In this document: piece after piece, positions 12,492 through 24,308 of the stretch
Layout of the letters: the number at the start of each line of letters is the position of its first letter
Position numbering within the stretch: position 1 is the stretch's first letter
Source: Echinarachnius parma
Taxonomy: Eukaryota > Echinodermata > Echinoidea > Clypeasteroida > Echinarachniidae
NCBI GenBank assembly: GCA_037951105.1
Contig: JBAMJV010008088.1
Span: 1 to 64,000 of the forward strand
Direction: 5' to 3'
Length of the DNA: 64,000 bases
The notes under the pieces: generated by a model
Seen by the model: the letters and a program-made list of their open reading frames with translations, nothing else
Database searches by the model: none
What the model was told of the DNA's origin: nothing
Made by a program: the position numbers and the translations under genes

Positions 12492-12880
12492 ATTCAACCT
12501 ACGGTCTCCCTGCATTCTGTTCTCCAAGTAATAGATGCAATCGGCCTGAGTGTCATAGGAGTGAGCTAGACCCAACGCATAGCTGCTGATAGCCAGGGTA
12601 TAAGTGTTGATACATCTATACATCAATTACTCCATCAATCACACCAACTACACATTTAATCAATATAACGTACGGTCTCCCTGCGTTCTGTTCTCCAAGT
12701 AATAGATGCAATCGGCCTGAGTGTCATAGGAGTGAGCTAGACCCAACGCATAGCTGCTGATAGCCAGGGTATACATGTAAGTGTTGTTACATCTATACAT
12801 CAATCACTCACTCAATCAATTCATCAATCAATCAATCAATCAACCCAACGCATAGCTGCTGATAGCCAGGGTATAAGTGT
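12492..12880 (-). pseudogene. Three copies of the 3' part of TED exon 4
   Basis: Copies at 12492-12606, 12666-12783 and 12841-12880 repeat the donor-side half of the exon at 12963-13137. The first two include its gtaggt or gtacgt junction. They are embedded in CAAT-type repeats. They encode LAISSYALGLAHSYDTQAD-like peptide but lack an acceptor and the first half. Confidence 0.85.
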
Positions 12881-12962
12881 TGATACATCAATTACTCCAT
12901 CAATCAACCAACCAACCAATCAACTAAACTAACCAACTAAACATTCAATCAATTCAACCTAC

Positions 12963-13137
12963 GGTCTCCCTGCATCCTGTTCTCCAAGTAATAGATGCAA
13001 TCCGCCTGAGTGTCATAGGCATGTGCCAGACCCAACGCATAGCTGCTGATAGCCAGGGTGTAGGTATCCATCTCAGCCTCTTCCGTGCTATCCACCCAGT
13101 GTTGAATGCAGTCTAGGCCCGCCGTCACAGATTCATC
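12963..13137 (-). CDS. A2M-like gene, thioester domain exon 4
   Basis: Reads ESVTAGLDCIQHWVDSTEEA, then MDTYTLAISSYALGLAHAYD and YYLENRMQGD. It fits the TED segment 'V..AL.CLE......YT.ALLAYAFALAG'. The donor C|gtaggt gives phase 1. The intron upstream is large (about 4.6 kb) and holds the near-identical 2.38-kb repeat copy. Confidence 0.93.
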
Positions 13138-13239
13138 CTGCAGATGAACAAGAAAAAAATGTATACAAGTTTTTACCAATAATGACACTGAATTAAAAAT
13201 ACATCATTTAAACCGAAAACTCAATGAAAATCCTATAAT

Positions 13240-13709
13240 ATGCATATTGTACCTCTTCTGAAAGCTGAGAACATACTGAGCATGAAAAGGTTAATTTTGA
13301 AGCCCTAACACCGCCCAGAAAACAATTAAAAGCAAATTTAAACTCTTATTCTGAACCCCGATTTTCGCCGTTTGACGGCGATTTGGTGTAGAGAAATTTG
13401 ATGACGTCACAGGATGACTAGGCCCAAACGTTAACCACCCCGCGTACGGCGGCCGCGGACGGTAGAACGGTAGTACCCTTTGCCTCCCCCAACGATCCCC
13501 CAGTCCAGCTCGCGCGAGTTATGCTGCCCTGCTCAATCGATAGAACGCTGTCCTTGTCAATGTCATTTTTCTTGTTAGATTCGACCTGATATCTGCAAAA
13601 TCGGAGAATGGTGGAAATGTCTAAAGGAAGTGAAAATTTCAGGCATGGTTTTGAAGTGGAAATCGCGAGTTCGCCAGTATCGACAAAGTTGAATTCGAGT
13701 CGCAAAGTC
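13240..13709. other. Unassigned GC-rich stretch
   Basis: No exon recognised. CpG-rich (CGCGTACGGCGGCCGCGGAC) with a minus-strand open frame of about 85 codons before the repeat boundary, not resembling a known protein. Probably the outer part of the element carrying the 13710-16087 copy. Confidence 0.4.
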
Positions 13710-16087
13710 GGCAACTGGACTAGAATTAGCCACACAGATGGTATCAGGTTCAATGAGACCTCAGTGACAGATGTTGAACCAGACATGCCAGAAGACCACA
13801 ATTATGATTGATTCGGCGCACGAAACACAACTACAAGGGATCACATGCACGAGACGGAAGGTTGAAATCTAGTGTTCTTCAACCCATGTCGAAAAAACAG
13901 TTGAACATTAGTTCACATTGTTACCAGTTGATACCAGTTGGCCAACTGGTTTCAATATGGAAATTGGTACACTGGAATAAACTGAAACAACCAGTAAAAA
14001 AAAGAACCCAGTTAGGCTGACCAGCACGAAACCCAATTGAAACCATTAGGAAACCTGTAGTGGGATTAATTAGTACATGAGGACCAGTCAAAGTAATTGG
14101 TTTCCACTGGTATTTTGAATTGGTTTCAACTGGTATTTCTATTGGTTTCAACTGGTCTGCTGCATCTGTCAATTTATGATTACTGGGAACCGGGAATTTT
14201 AACTGATACCGTTTGATGCCAGTTAAAACCATTAAAAGATCAGTTGAATATCCAACTGGTTTCAACTGATTTTTTCGACCTGGGAATCAACATGTCTTGA
14301 GTGTACGTAACTGGGTAAGTTGATGCCTTGAACTAAGAAGAAACATGTTGTATCATGGTTCAGTTTCAGGAAATTACTACTCATCCACATCTGCATTCTC
14401 AGTCAAACCGTCTTACATCTTCTGGTATGCAGCAAGGTCTGAACGCCATGGCTTGAAGCAACTTAGACATGTTAGAGTGGAGTATCATATATGTATATAA
14501 TATGATAACTCACGTCGTGATGCTATGCGATGTCCCTAAGTTAAGTGTGAATGGTGAATGTGATAGGTCCCATGGCAGGCTCCTGATGGAATGTAACAAC
14601 CCAAGTTCTGTTTTCGATGTAGAGTGCAGCTAGGGCGATAGTTCGGAATATGATTTAGGTTTCTTGCATTGCTTCCCTTGTTTTTTGGTATTTTTCATGT
14701 TCCGAATCAATAATAATGGTGGTCTTTTGGTTCAACACCTGTAACTCAGGTCTCATTGAACCTGATTTCATCTTGATGCATCCGTGTGGCCATTTTTAAA
14801 ACCATTTGATTGAAAAACAAACATGTGTTAAAGTGTTAGATAGCATTAGTATTGGCCACTCATGGTCTCTGCAAGCATGATCAGTCGACCGGTCCGTCTT
14901 ACACCTCTCATCTCACAATAACCGCCAATGTAGAATCAAGATCTTGTTTACCGACAGCTTCGCAGTGTCTTCTTCTAACTTGATTCCAGTGTTATGAGTG
15001 TATACTTTTTGTCATATTTGTGTATGTTTCAGCCTGTGGTCCTCGCTGGAGCCTCGCATCACTATCAATTAGTCAATGTCATGTGTTTGTTAGACATCTT
15101 TTTACAATGTATTGTTAAGGCCATTGGTGTGGTAGATGGTGATGGAGTCTCTGTCAGTCCGATATGGTCCCATGATACTAGAGGTGTTTATGCATCATGG
15201 TCGCTGATCATTTATGCAATCATTGGCATTCAAACAGCTGCGAACTGGTTCCCACCATATGTGTTGTTTATAAGCTATTACATCAGCGATCTTGTGGATG
15301 TATGTTCTTCTCTTGCTGATGTGGCTAAGAAGTGTCATCTGCACAATTATCCCAGGCTCTTGCATACCTTGATGGTTTGGTGCGGGTTAGTGAGTATGCA
15401 TTTGTGATACAGGGGTAAGACATAAGTTTCGGATCCTGACATAGATTACTCCCTAGAAGTCATTATCCATGAGGATAAGATAATTACAAATAACAACATA
15501 ATGACAACCTTGCATGAATCAAAATGTATTAAACAGCACAGGTGTGATTGTGTTACAAGTGATGAAACTGTTATTGGACACCTCCTTCGTACAAGAGGAG
15601 TATGGCACGTTCGCCGAAGGTAAAGGTGGATGCTTTAGCATATCCGATAAGCATCGGGCTGTCTGGCAGGTGCTAACTGCGTAATTATTAACCAAACCGA
15701 GTACCCAGTTACTAGTCCCGCTCGCTGACCCCGTGCCGTATAATATCTCTCACACAGCTAGCTAGCTCGCGGTCGCATAGAGAATCTCTAAGCCATATAG
15801 AGCCTGGACGCTGGGCTCTTGGTCTACTATATATTTATGATCGGTTCAATATTTTCAGAGGGAACTGACTTCACTCAGCCCAACTCCAGGCAATTTACAT
15901 GTCCGATGTATTTCAAGGCACTGCAAAAGTCTGGCAATGCTCTGCTAAAGCAGATGATTGGAGATTGGTTAAGAAAAAGATGGCCGCCAAAGTGCCAGTA
16001 TGTGAAGTTTTATATTCTGATATCATACGTCCATAAACTATCATACAGAAAATGTGATCGTTTGACTTGAACTTATATACGATACTT
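13710..16087. repeat. Near-identical copy of 7633-10010
   Basis: Same orientation, constant offset of 6077, with only a handful of substitutions seen over 2.38 kb. The copy starts at GGCAACTGGACTAG and stops at CGATACTTGTTA, and is flanked by unrelated GC-rich sequence (13350-13709 and 16190-16640). It contains the central half of the foldback element. Confidence 0.93.
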
Positions 16088-16663
16088 GTTATGATTTCAA
16101 ATTAGTTATCTTTTTTATCTGTTTTGTGTAACTACTTTGAAATCATGACCATTATTTGAGCAATGGTCGAAGATTTAGTTGTTTTTGGGTACGTTACATT
16201 AATTTGTTTCGTATGGTACTCTTCATGAGCGCGTCACGGGCAGCGTAGCGTGCCGACACCGGAGTGCGGGTACAATAGTGAACTAGCGCCAAAAGTCTCC
16301 CAAATCCCCGTTATCATTGTCGCTGTCTGATGAATCATTCCTGTCCTCTTCTTCATCTTCTTCGGAAAAATCCATTGCGAAATTCAGTTTGAGAGTATTT
16401 TCCTCCATACAATGCACGCGCGTCGCTTTGCTTGATCAGCTGATCGGCCGGGCCGGGCCCATTCAACCGGTGACGTCACGATTTTCAGGCCGATCGTTGA
16501 GCGAATTTCAGTCAACGAGACGGCTCTCTTTTGCCCCATTTTCGAAGACTTTTAAAGTCAAATTTCAACATCTATATCGCGGATTAATATCCTTAGAAAA
16601 AGTAACATTTCCTTCACAAACATACCAAATTTTGCCAATTTGAAAGTCAACGAGGGTTCGGTT
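16088..16663. other. Unassigned stretch, right of the duplicate
   Basis: No exon recognised. CpG-rich in the middle, with a plus-strand frame of 108 codons starting in a Ser run. It pairs loosely with 13350-13700 in inverted orientation, so it may be the opposite terminus of one element. Confidence 0.35.
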
Positions 16664-17337
16664 TAAAGGGCAATGAAACTATGGCTTTCGGTTATTATTA
16701 TCGTTTAGAGGGTAAACAGACATTTGATTTGATACATAACTTGGCAATTTTGGCCTCCTGGATCCCATGAAATCCTTACGTGAACATACCCACATTTTAC
16801 TAATTCTTACGGCGGCAAAAGTTGATGAGAGTGGCCATGTTCTTGTAATTACCCGACATGCTTTGCTTAGGGCCAAACAAAAAGCTTTTCACTGATTTCA
16901 AAGCATCTACAAGTATTCAGACAATGGTTTGAATTGGTGCTATTGAAATACATTAGTGCATATCATTGACCGTAGTCCGCACAAACCTAATAATGGTGGC
17001 GTCCAGTGTTTGCGTGAATACCGTATTTGCCGGTGTATAAACCGCACCTGTGTATTAACCGCACCCCCTTTTTTTTGCAAGTTTTTTGAAAAAAAGTGTG
17101 GTTATATGATATAAACCGCACCCGTGTATTAACCGCACCCCCATTTTTGAATTATTTTTTTGGAAAAAAGGTGAGGTTAATACACCAGCAAATACGGTAG
17201 TGGTATATCTGATAGAGTTTTCACATATTTCTTCCAAAGCAGAAATCTGAGTCGGAGTAATGTTACATATAATAAGCAAGCATATTACGATGTATAAAGT
17301 AGGATAAACTATATTCTTGAGTTACATTGCCCTTTAA
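16664..17337. mobile_element. TTAA-flanked element
   Basis: Begins TTAAAGGGCAATGAAACT and ends AGTTACATTGCCCTTTAA. It carries a nested MITE (next entry). TTAA at both borders suggests a piggyBac-type miniature element. Confidence 0.75.
17021..17201. mobile_element. MITE with TACCGTATTTGC ends
   Basis: Inverted ends TACCGTATTTGCCGGTGTAT and ACACCAGCAAATACGGTA, with an internal AACCGCACCCCC motif repeated. Same family as 52052-52233. Confidence 0.8.
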
Positions 17338-17766
17338 GACAAACTTATTGAGCTTCCCTAAAATACTACCTTTGCTCCCCGTATGTTTTGATGTATGGAC
17401 TATACAGAACTTGTTACCATTGTCTGCTTGCCTCAAATAAAGACCTCAAATTAGACCTTTGAATATACCATCACACAGGCTTGGTTTGTAGTGATAAAAT
17501 ACAGCATTTTTTAGAGGTTTTGCTTTTTAAAGTTACTGAATAACTGTAAAACATTTACCACACTTAGAAAATGTTGTATTAAGCATATGTAAATGTAATA
17601 TATTACTATCGCTATTATATTTGAAAATGCTAAGTAATATTAATATCAATTTGGGAAATATCATTTATAATAACTATTATATCATTGTTATTATAAATAT
17701 TACCTAGTTTTAACATTATCGAGAAATATTTCAATCAATATTATTATCAATATCATTAAAACATAC

Positions 17767-17841
17767 CCAAGGTGATGCGCCAGCTTCCAGGAGTGCACTT
17801 GTGACAAAAGCAGTAAGGGTGACTGGACTGGACACCGCGCC
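17767..17841 (-). CDS. A2M-like gene, thioester domain exon 3
   Basis: 25 codons reading GAVSSPVTLTAFVTSALLEA then GASPW. It matches 'GGVxDEVTLTAYVTxALLE', the next TED helix. Phase 0 both ends; gttccag acceptor and gtatgt donor. Confidence 0.93.
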
Positions 17842-18277
17842 CTGGAACAAAGGGATCAGAGACAAGAAAAGTGGAACAATTAAAAAACAAAGTCAAACTC
17901 CAAAGACCAGGAAAGGTGGTCTTTATAACCACATGGTCCTATTCAGACATGTTTATTATTTTCAGTGTAATTTGATGTTATTAATAAACTGAGGGGAAAT
18001 GAATTTAATTGAATTGAATTGAAGTTCATTTATAATAATGGTATTTTATTCATCATTGGCAGCTACAAGCTGAATAAAATGCAACAATATCTACAAACAT
18101 CAAAATAGCTCAGACGAAATCATGAGGTATAAATAACTATTGTTTATATACATAAAATAATTAAAGACAGAAATACTAATAACACATAAATAATATAACG
18201 AATTTGCCGTTGATACTATACTAATGAACGTTGATAAATTAAGTTGATAATTGTTAAAAAGATAGTTTATCTTGTAC

Positions 18278-18519
18278 CTGCATCTCTTTATGGATGACGC
18301 GTCCACGCTTCACAACACATCCCATCGCATCTCTCCCGTTTCTAGCCAGCCAACGTCTCGTTCTTGCCAGATCGGCCTCGTCGATATCCATGAAGTCTTG
18401 GGCTTGAGCAAAGCACCTCAGCACGAACGCCGTGAGCCACGTGCTTCCCTCTCCGTCCGATTGCCCAAAGGCACTGTAGGAAGCATCCCGCAACTGGTAA
18501 GTCAGCTCTCGCTGGTATC
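18278..18519 (-). CDS. A2M-like gene, thioester domain exon 2
   Basis: Begins GYQRELTYQLRDASYSAFGQ, then EGSTWLTAFVLRCFAQAQDF and GCVVKRGRVIHKEMQ. These match 'GYQRQLxYKxxDGSYSAFG..GSTWLTAFVLKxFAQA' and 'GCF...G.L...A..G' of the TED alpha barrel. 242 bp; phase 1 in, 0 out. Confidence 0.97.
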
Positions 18520-18781
18520 CTACGAATTAGAAAACAATAACACGTTTTACAAACTGTAGGTACATGTATATCAGTAGTTAAATTGAAGGTCTCTATTGTT
18601 TGTGATGCAAAATATTCTGATAATAATTGTCTAATTTGGAGAAGATTCATACACAAATTTCAAAGAGCTACATTTGGTTTCTTCAAGGCTTTCAACATTT
18701 AAACATGATTATCTCTGAAGTGCAAAAAGAGATTTAGTGCCCCTCTCTTTCTCAACTGTCAAAAAAACTAAAACAAAATAC

Positions 18782-18958
18782 CTTGGCGCATGAACTCAAG
18801 GGCTTTCTCCTGGATGGAGGTGGTCAGTTGGCCGCTAGAGGATAGGTACTGCATGACAAAGATGTTTGGAGCCATGAAGATCATGTTCTGCTCTCCGCAA
18901 CCAAAAGGCATCCTCAGAAGACTGTCCAGGTTGGACATCACAGGCCCCATGATGTCAC
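18782..18958 (-). CDS. A2M-like gene, thioester exon
   Basis: Reads DIMGPVMSNLDSLLRMPFGC then GEQNMIFMAPNIFVMQYLSS. The GCGEQ thioester motif is at 18888-18902 (Cys codon 18897-18899, Gln codon 18888-18890), followed by NM. In the family, Cys and Gln form the internal thioester that reacts with the trapped protease. The hydrophobic flanks and 'MAPNI.V..YL' are complete. Phase 1 in and out. Confidence 0.98.
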
Positions 18959-19019
18959 CTATAGACATAGGAAAACAAAACAGAAAATACAAAAATTGTT
19001 GTTGCTGTTATGACTACTC

Positions 19020-19049
19020 GCGAAAGGGCCGCCTTCGGCGGCCTTTCGC
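19020..19049. other. GC-rich perfect hairpin with TTCG loop
   Basis: GCGAAAGGGCCGCC, then TTCG, then GCGGCCTTTCGC: a stem of about 13 bp with one bulged G, closed by C(UUCG)G-like bases and followed by TTTGTG. It stands out from A+T-rich surroundings. Confidence 0.7.
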
Positions 19050-19481
19050 TTTGTGTGAGCGATATAAGGTGTTGAAAGGACGTACTTGAGAGTTGACACA
19101 ATGGTGGATTGGAAAAACAAAACAAAAGAAGTTGGTGAATGTGATCCTAAACATAATTATAGCACGTGTGCACATAATAAATGTGTAAGAGTTTGATGTT
19201 AAAGTGTATTTTGAAGAGGTTATTTGTCAGTCTATACTAAAATTAGCGCATTTACCCCCCCCCCCCCCCCCCAAAAAAAAAAAGGAGTAAAATATTGAAA
19301 ATATATCATGCATTTGTTTTGCATTTTGGTGTTTTTTAAAATTCAAATTTGCCTAAAAGAAAAATTATTTAAATGAGCCAATCTGTTTGAAGGTGGTAAC
19401 ACTACATTCACACAATTGTTTATATTATATCATCCAACTCAAGTTCCTTCATGGTTGTTTGAGTCTGCAGGTGTGATACAC

Positions 19482-20046
19482 TTAAAGGAATAGTTGAGTT
19501 CTGGTAAGGAGAGTACAGTTTTAGTGAAACTGAATTTTAGTAACCAAAACCTGCATCATTACATTACAAACTAATAGTTATAACTAGAAAGGAACACAAA
19601 ATTACAAATGACGTAGTAAAGATCATGTTATCATTCAAAAAGAGCCGTTAAAACGTAAGAGGGCGCTCTCTAAACACTCATCGGTTTCAACCATTTTGAA
19701 TAAAATATTGTGCATGTGATGCTTGGTTGAAATAGTGATTAGATAGAGAAATAACCAACAACTATTTAAATACCTATTTTGTAACTTTTTTGAAAAGAGG
19801 AAGCATTTTTTTGAATTTTTAACGGCTGGTTCAAAATTCTCTAATAAACCCGGGGCCCCGGGTATATTACAAATTGTTATATTTATGGATATTTCAGCCG
19901 TTTCTGAACCGATTTTTGATCAAACAAAGATGATTTTATTGTTTAAATATTATGCTCTTTCAAATTTTACACTCAGTTTTTCATTACCTCACAAACCAAT
20001 TAAGTAGTCTAGCGCCCTCTCTACCAAAACTCAACTTTCCCTTTAA
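19482..20046. mobile_element. TTAA-flanked element, AGGGAATAGTTGAG family
   Basis: Ends TTAAAGGAATAGTTGAG and CTCAACTTTCCCTTTAA. The interior is closely similar to 29754-30316 in inverted orientation (AGAGGGCGCTCTCTA and GGGGCCCCGGG-type centre). Confidence 0.85.
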
Positions 20047-20060
20047 CAGGTTATCATTAC

Positions 20061-20223
20061 TACAGTGGAACCTCGTTATAAATAGGTTGGATATAACAAT
20101 ACCCTCTTGATTTCGCTGGTCCCAACTCTTTATATTTGATATACTAGTAGCGAGAAACCCGATATAGCAAGGTAATTTTCATGGCTTCTAGGCTGGTCCT
20201 CGTTATAACGAGTTTCCCCTGTA
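20061..20223. mobile_element. TA-flanked MITE
   Basis: Ends TACAGTGGAACCTCGTTATA and TATAACGAGTTTCCCCTGTA. Same family as 62461-62638. TA borders suggest a mariner-type miniature element. Confidence 0.8.
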
Positions 20224-20460
20224 TTATAATATGCAAGCATTGTTGAACAAATATATGATACTAGTAGAGTGCAAATTCACGTATTCAGACCCCTAAGATA
20301 ATGATATGGGTGACCTGAAGAAGTAAAAATGGAAAAAAAATCATGAACAATACTCTAGTCTAGATGCACAAGTGTTTTTTAACTGTAACTTAGCAGTGTT
20401 TACAGCCACACACGTGTGTGGCTTTATAGCCACGCCCACACTCAAAGGGGTAGTTTTGGA

Positions 20461-21225
20461 GAGAGGGGGTTCAAGCTATCATTCTGCATCTTTGGTCTAC
20501 TATTAATAGCTGCGCTCATCTGGACTGGTAAGTACCTTATTCAAAATTAATTGTACAATTGTCAATAGAATTATAATATGAGTATGACATTGTTATTGAC
20601 AGTGTCAGATGAGTTTAAAAGACTCGGAGAGATTATTTATTGGCTAGCCTCCCTATCCTAGCACCATTATAATTATATGAGCCATTATTACCATTTTGCT
20701 AACACTAACATAACAGTGGTCAGAGTCCAAAGTGGGCATTTGGAAAAATTGTGTGGAAAAAGAGATGCAGAGCATATCATTTCCACTTCCAGACCTGTAC
20801 AACAAAATTGTATGTGCAGAGGTCTGTATAGCTAGACAGTCAAGATGAAGGTCAAAGGTCAATTAACGTGACTGTCTTCATTATTTATAAATTATTTAAT
20901 AATTTATTATACCACACAATCTTTCCAAATTGACTCTGACCACTGTTAGTGTTAGCAAAATGGTAATGGCTCATATAATTATAATGGTGCTAGGATAAGG
21001 AGTAAGGCTTAATAGGGAGGCTAGCCAATAAATAATGTCTCCAAGTCTTTTAATCACATCTGACACTGTCAATGTCAATGACAATGTCATACTCATATAT
21101 TATAATTCGATTGACAATTGTACAATTAATTTTGAATAAGGTGCTTACCAGAGTCCAGATGAGTGCAGATATAGGAGTAGACCAAAGATGCAGAATGATA
21201 GCTTGAACCCCCCTCTCTGCAGCAA
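20461..21225. mobile_element. Foldback element, about 270-bp arms
   Basis: GAGAGGGGGTTCAAGCTATC at the left recurs inverted at the right (GCTTGAACCCCCCTCTC). The inverted match runs through GGCTAGCCTCCCTATCCTAG and CCATTATAATTATATGAGCC to CATTTTGCTAACACTAAC. The centre is about 210 bp. Confidence 0.85.
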
Positions 21226-21654
21226 ATAATCAACAAATTGCAATTTGGACATGACTTCAAAACAGAATTTATCTGGTGAATGCAATTACGCAAGTTGTAT
21301 AGTGTATTGCATGCATGCGATATGCATGTATGTTGCAATTGCACGTGTACGTACTGCACTGTTGGCGCGCGTACGTATAGCGATCGGCAGCAGCGCATAA
21401 TGCAATCTCTATATCGCGGCCGGATCCGAATATGGCATGCAATATCCGTTGCCATGGCCATCCTCTTTCAAGAACTACTATTTTGAGTTTTAATATTTCA
21501 TTTCGAGATTTCAAACAACTTATTTAAAAAATCGAAAACCTTTAGAATGATCTGCAGTCAGAACGAAACACACGTGGAATTTTTTCAGCCCGAGGCGTGC
21601 AAAACCCTAAAAGTTTTTCTACGTCAAAGGATTTCCTTACTCAAATAATATAGA

Positions 21655-22135
21655 TTATCATCATCATCATCATCACAACCAACACCAACACCACCACCAC
21701 CACCACCATCATCTTCATCTACATCACTTTAACCATCACCATCTACATCCCCACTACCACCACCATCATCGTAATCATAATCATCATTATCACCACCACC
21801 AGCACCATCATCTTCATCTTCATCTACATCATCATCATCATCACCATCACCACCAACACCACCACCATCATCATCATCATCGCCCTCATCATCAATCATC
21901 ATTATCTACATCACAGTCACCACCATCATCATCATCATCATTATCATCATCGCCCTCATCATCATCATTATCTACATCACAGTCACCACCATCATCATCA
22001 TCATTATCATCTTCATTATCATCATCACCTTCATCATCATTATCTACATCACAGTCACCACCCTCATCATCATCATCGCCCTTATCATCATCATCATCAT
22101 CATCACCCTCATCATCATGATTATAACTTTCATTA
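21655..22135. repeat. ATC/ACC microsatellite
   Basis: Long imperfect trinucleotide array with a higher-order unit (TTATCTACATCACAGTCACC recurs every 60-90 bp). It starts within about 8 bp of the donor of the exon at 22144-22236. Confidence 0.95.
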
Positions 22136-22143
22136 AAACTCAC

Positions 22144-22236
22144 CGATGACTTGGATCCTGCCACGGGCAGACCCCGGGACTACCAGGGAAGGCAGCCTGA
22201 GAGGCACCCTGGCCAAGTACAGTCCATCTTCGTCAT
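22144..22236 (-). CDS. A2M-like gene, CUB/TED exon
   Basis: Reads LYLARVPLRLPSLVVPGSAR then GRIQVIG, matching 'LxLxLPPNVVxxSARAxVSVLGD'. Enters and leaves in phase 1. The donor lies about 8 bp from a long ATC-type microsatellite in the downstream intron. Confidence 0.9.
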
Positions 22237-22239
22237 CTG

Positions 22240-23000
22240 GGGGATATATAATGAGAGTCAGTAAGGAGCCTTAGCTTTTAATCCTCGCAGAATCTTTGTC
22301 AGAGGCAAAATACCAGTGAGGACATGTAGACTATGGAATATAAAGGCACATGGACACATAATTTGGGGTAAAGAGAGTCAGGACTGTGTGGCCAATTAGA
22401 CTGGGCTGGGACAAGAGGGAATGTACACAAAGGGATGGCTATGTTGCCAGGGTCAAAAAAAAGTGGAACAACCTACGATGGGGGGCATAATCACTAAGGG
22501 GCATATTGACACATACTTGTCCTTTTTTTCAGACCTCTTGGAAGTTTATTTAAAACAGTCCGTGAATCACAATGATACTAACTATACAAATATCTAGTTG
22601 GTGAAATGTAAAAGTTTACAGTGATTAACAGGGTTCAAATGACGCAAGAAATATCAGTTTCTTCATAGTCTTAATTTCCTGTCTATTCTGAATCATTGAT
22701 CATCATCATTCGTTTAAAAAGTTCAAAGAAAAATCACCCTATTACATCGTAAATCTGATTGAATTACGTTTGGTTGAACTCAAACAAGTTAATTCAATAT
22801 TTGGTTAGTGAACATCAAGTTCAAACACAAGGTCAACGAAGGGTCTGCAGTTTTAATTTGAATTTGGCACAACTGCAATTCTCATTTAGCCCATCAGCCC
22901 AAGTATTTTCAGGACCAGCCCTGAAAAGGTTACAAACTTTTCTGATCATCTAGCATTATGATAATTACCCAAGAAATAAATGAATACAGCAAATTATCAA
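22240..23000. other. Intron, nothing recognised
   Basis: A+T-rich intronic sequence between the two CUB exons; no repeat ends or exon copies seen. Confidence 0.5.
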
Positions 23001-23005
23001 CTTAC

Positions 23006-23057
23006 CGGCAGGACAGATCAGTTCGCTGAACGTCTCTTCTCTTTCTGCTCCCTCGGG
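23006..23057 (-). CDS. A2M-like gene, short CUB exon
   Basis: 52-bp exon reading PEGAEREETFSELICPA, matching 'PEGLEKExTFNSLLCP' of the family. Acceptor ATCGTAG, donor GCCG|gtaagt, phase 1 out. Confidence 0.92.
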
Positions 23058-23303
23058 CTACGATTGGAATAAGAAAAGCGGAAATACAACAAACAATGAA
23101 AATACATAGAAAAGTAGACCCTATAAGGCCTACACACAACATTAGATAGTTATAAATAAAAAATGAATTAAACAGATATCCTGTGTTTCTAAAATGGACC
23201 TTCGCAATTTTATTGATTTTTTTTCACATGGTTACAAAGTATATAACAGTAATATAACAGCATTTTGTGTGTGAGTAGTATTGAAAGCAGAGGAAAGATA
23301 TTT

Positions 23304-23377
23304 GGGCTTCACCAGGAATTGAACCCAAGAACACCCGTTTACTAGACCTGTGCTCTAACCACTGTGCCACAAGGCTC
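23304..23377 (-). repeat. tRNA-derived SINE head
   Basis: Read on the minus strand it has an A box (TGGCACAGTGG, 23359-23369) and a B box (GGTTCAATTCC, 23315-23325) with correct order and spacing. The acceptor stem does not pair, so it is a SINE relic rather than a tRNA gene. Its 3' body probably extends toward 23220. Confidence 0.75.
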
Positions 23378-23676
23378 GGTTGTTGGTGGTGCTTCCAAAA
23401 AACTCTTTTCAATGCTGGTGCTAGTAATAATATATGTGGTGACACAACGATATATCTTGCGTCCGCGCGAAGCATCCCTCGGTCAGCTTGACGAAGGCCA
23501 TGCAGCAGAAGCGGCCAAAACTTAGCTCTCTAGCATCGTAATAGCATCGTGAGTCAACGGACAATTAATTATACTCACGAATCTATATAACCTAACGAAA
23601 CACACAAAACCCAAACAAATAAGAAATCAACTTTAGAAAAGTGTGAAGGATCATGCAAATTTTGTGACTTGCTTAC

Positions 23677-23762
23677 CTCTACAATAATGGTGTCTTGAAT
23701 GGCATCCAAGACGTTGTTGGGTATGTCTCCCCGTAGAGCAGAGGACTGGGCAATAGCATCCA
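23677..23762 (-). CDS. A2M-like gene, MG7/CUB exon
   Basis: Reads VDAIAQSSALRGDIPNNVLD then AIQDTIIVE, equivalent to 'SxExxxxxxLCG...VPE.GRxDTVxxxLxVE'. Joined by a Val codon split over the GC-AG intron. Leaves in phase 0. Confidence 0.9.
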
Positions 23763-24308
23763 CTGCAGGAAAACAAATTTTAAAAAATATTGAAATGATT
23801 GATCAAAATTTTTCTTGAGGTCATTTCATCTGTCTAGCAATCATGAGGTTATGGTTTGTCTTTTAATTTACAGGCCTTCCTTTTAATGAAAATAAATACA
23901 TATGATAAAGTTAACTTGAGGCCCAGCACCACTCCATGACTCAATCATGTATAGATACACACATTATCAATGACTTATCCTTATATAATCAAGGCAAATA
24001 TAAGTTATTCAAAATGTGTATTTTTATGAAATTAGATTTTTAACTTTTTTTGTTTACAGACAACGAACCCATTTCTATTAGCACAGGCCCGCTAGCCCGG
24101 GACCTCTAACAATTAGCCCGGTCACTAAATTTCACTGATCAATGTTAAATTCCACTGGCTTAATGGGCAACAAAATATAATAGAATTGTTACTGTTTTCC
24201 TAGCCACTAGGAATGGTTAAAAATCTTGTTTTTACCGGCCCGACTGGACACACGAAACAAGTTAATTTCTAGCATTGTCTATGTATGGGTGTTTGTCCCT
24301 ACACTTGC

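Noticed and set aside
23304-23377. Functional tRNA gene
   Set aside because: A and B boxes are present, but the acceptor stem does not pair and the anticodon arm is poor; a tRNA-derived SINE is the better reading.
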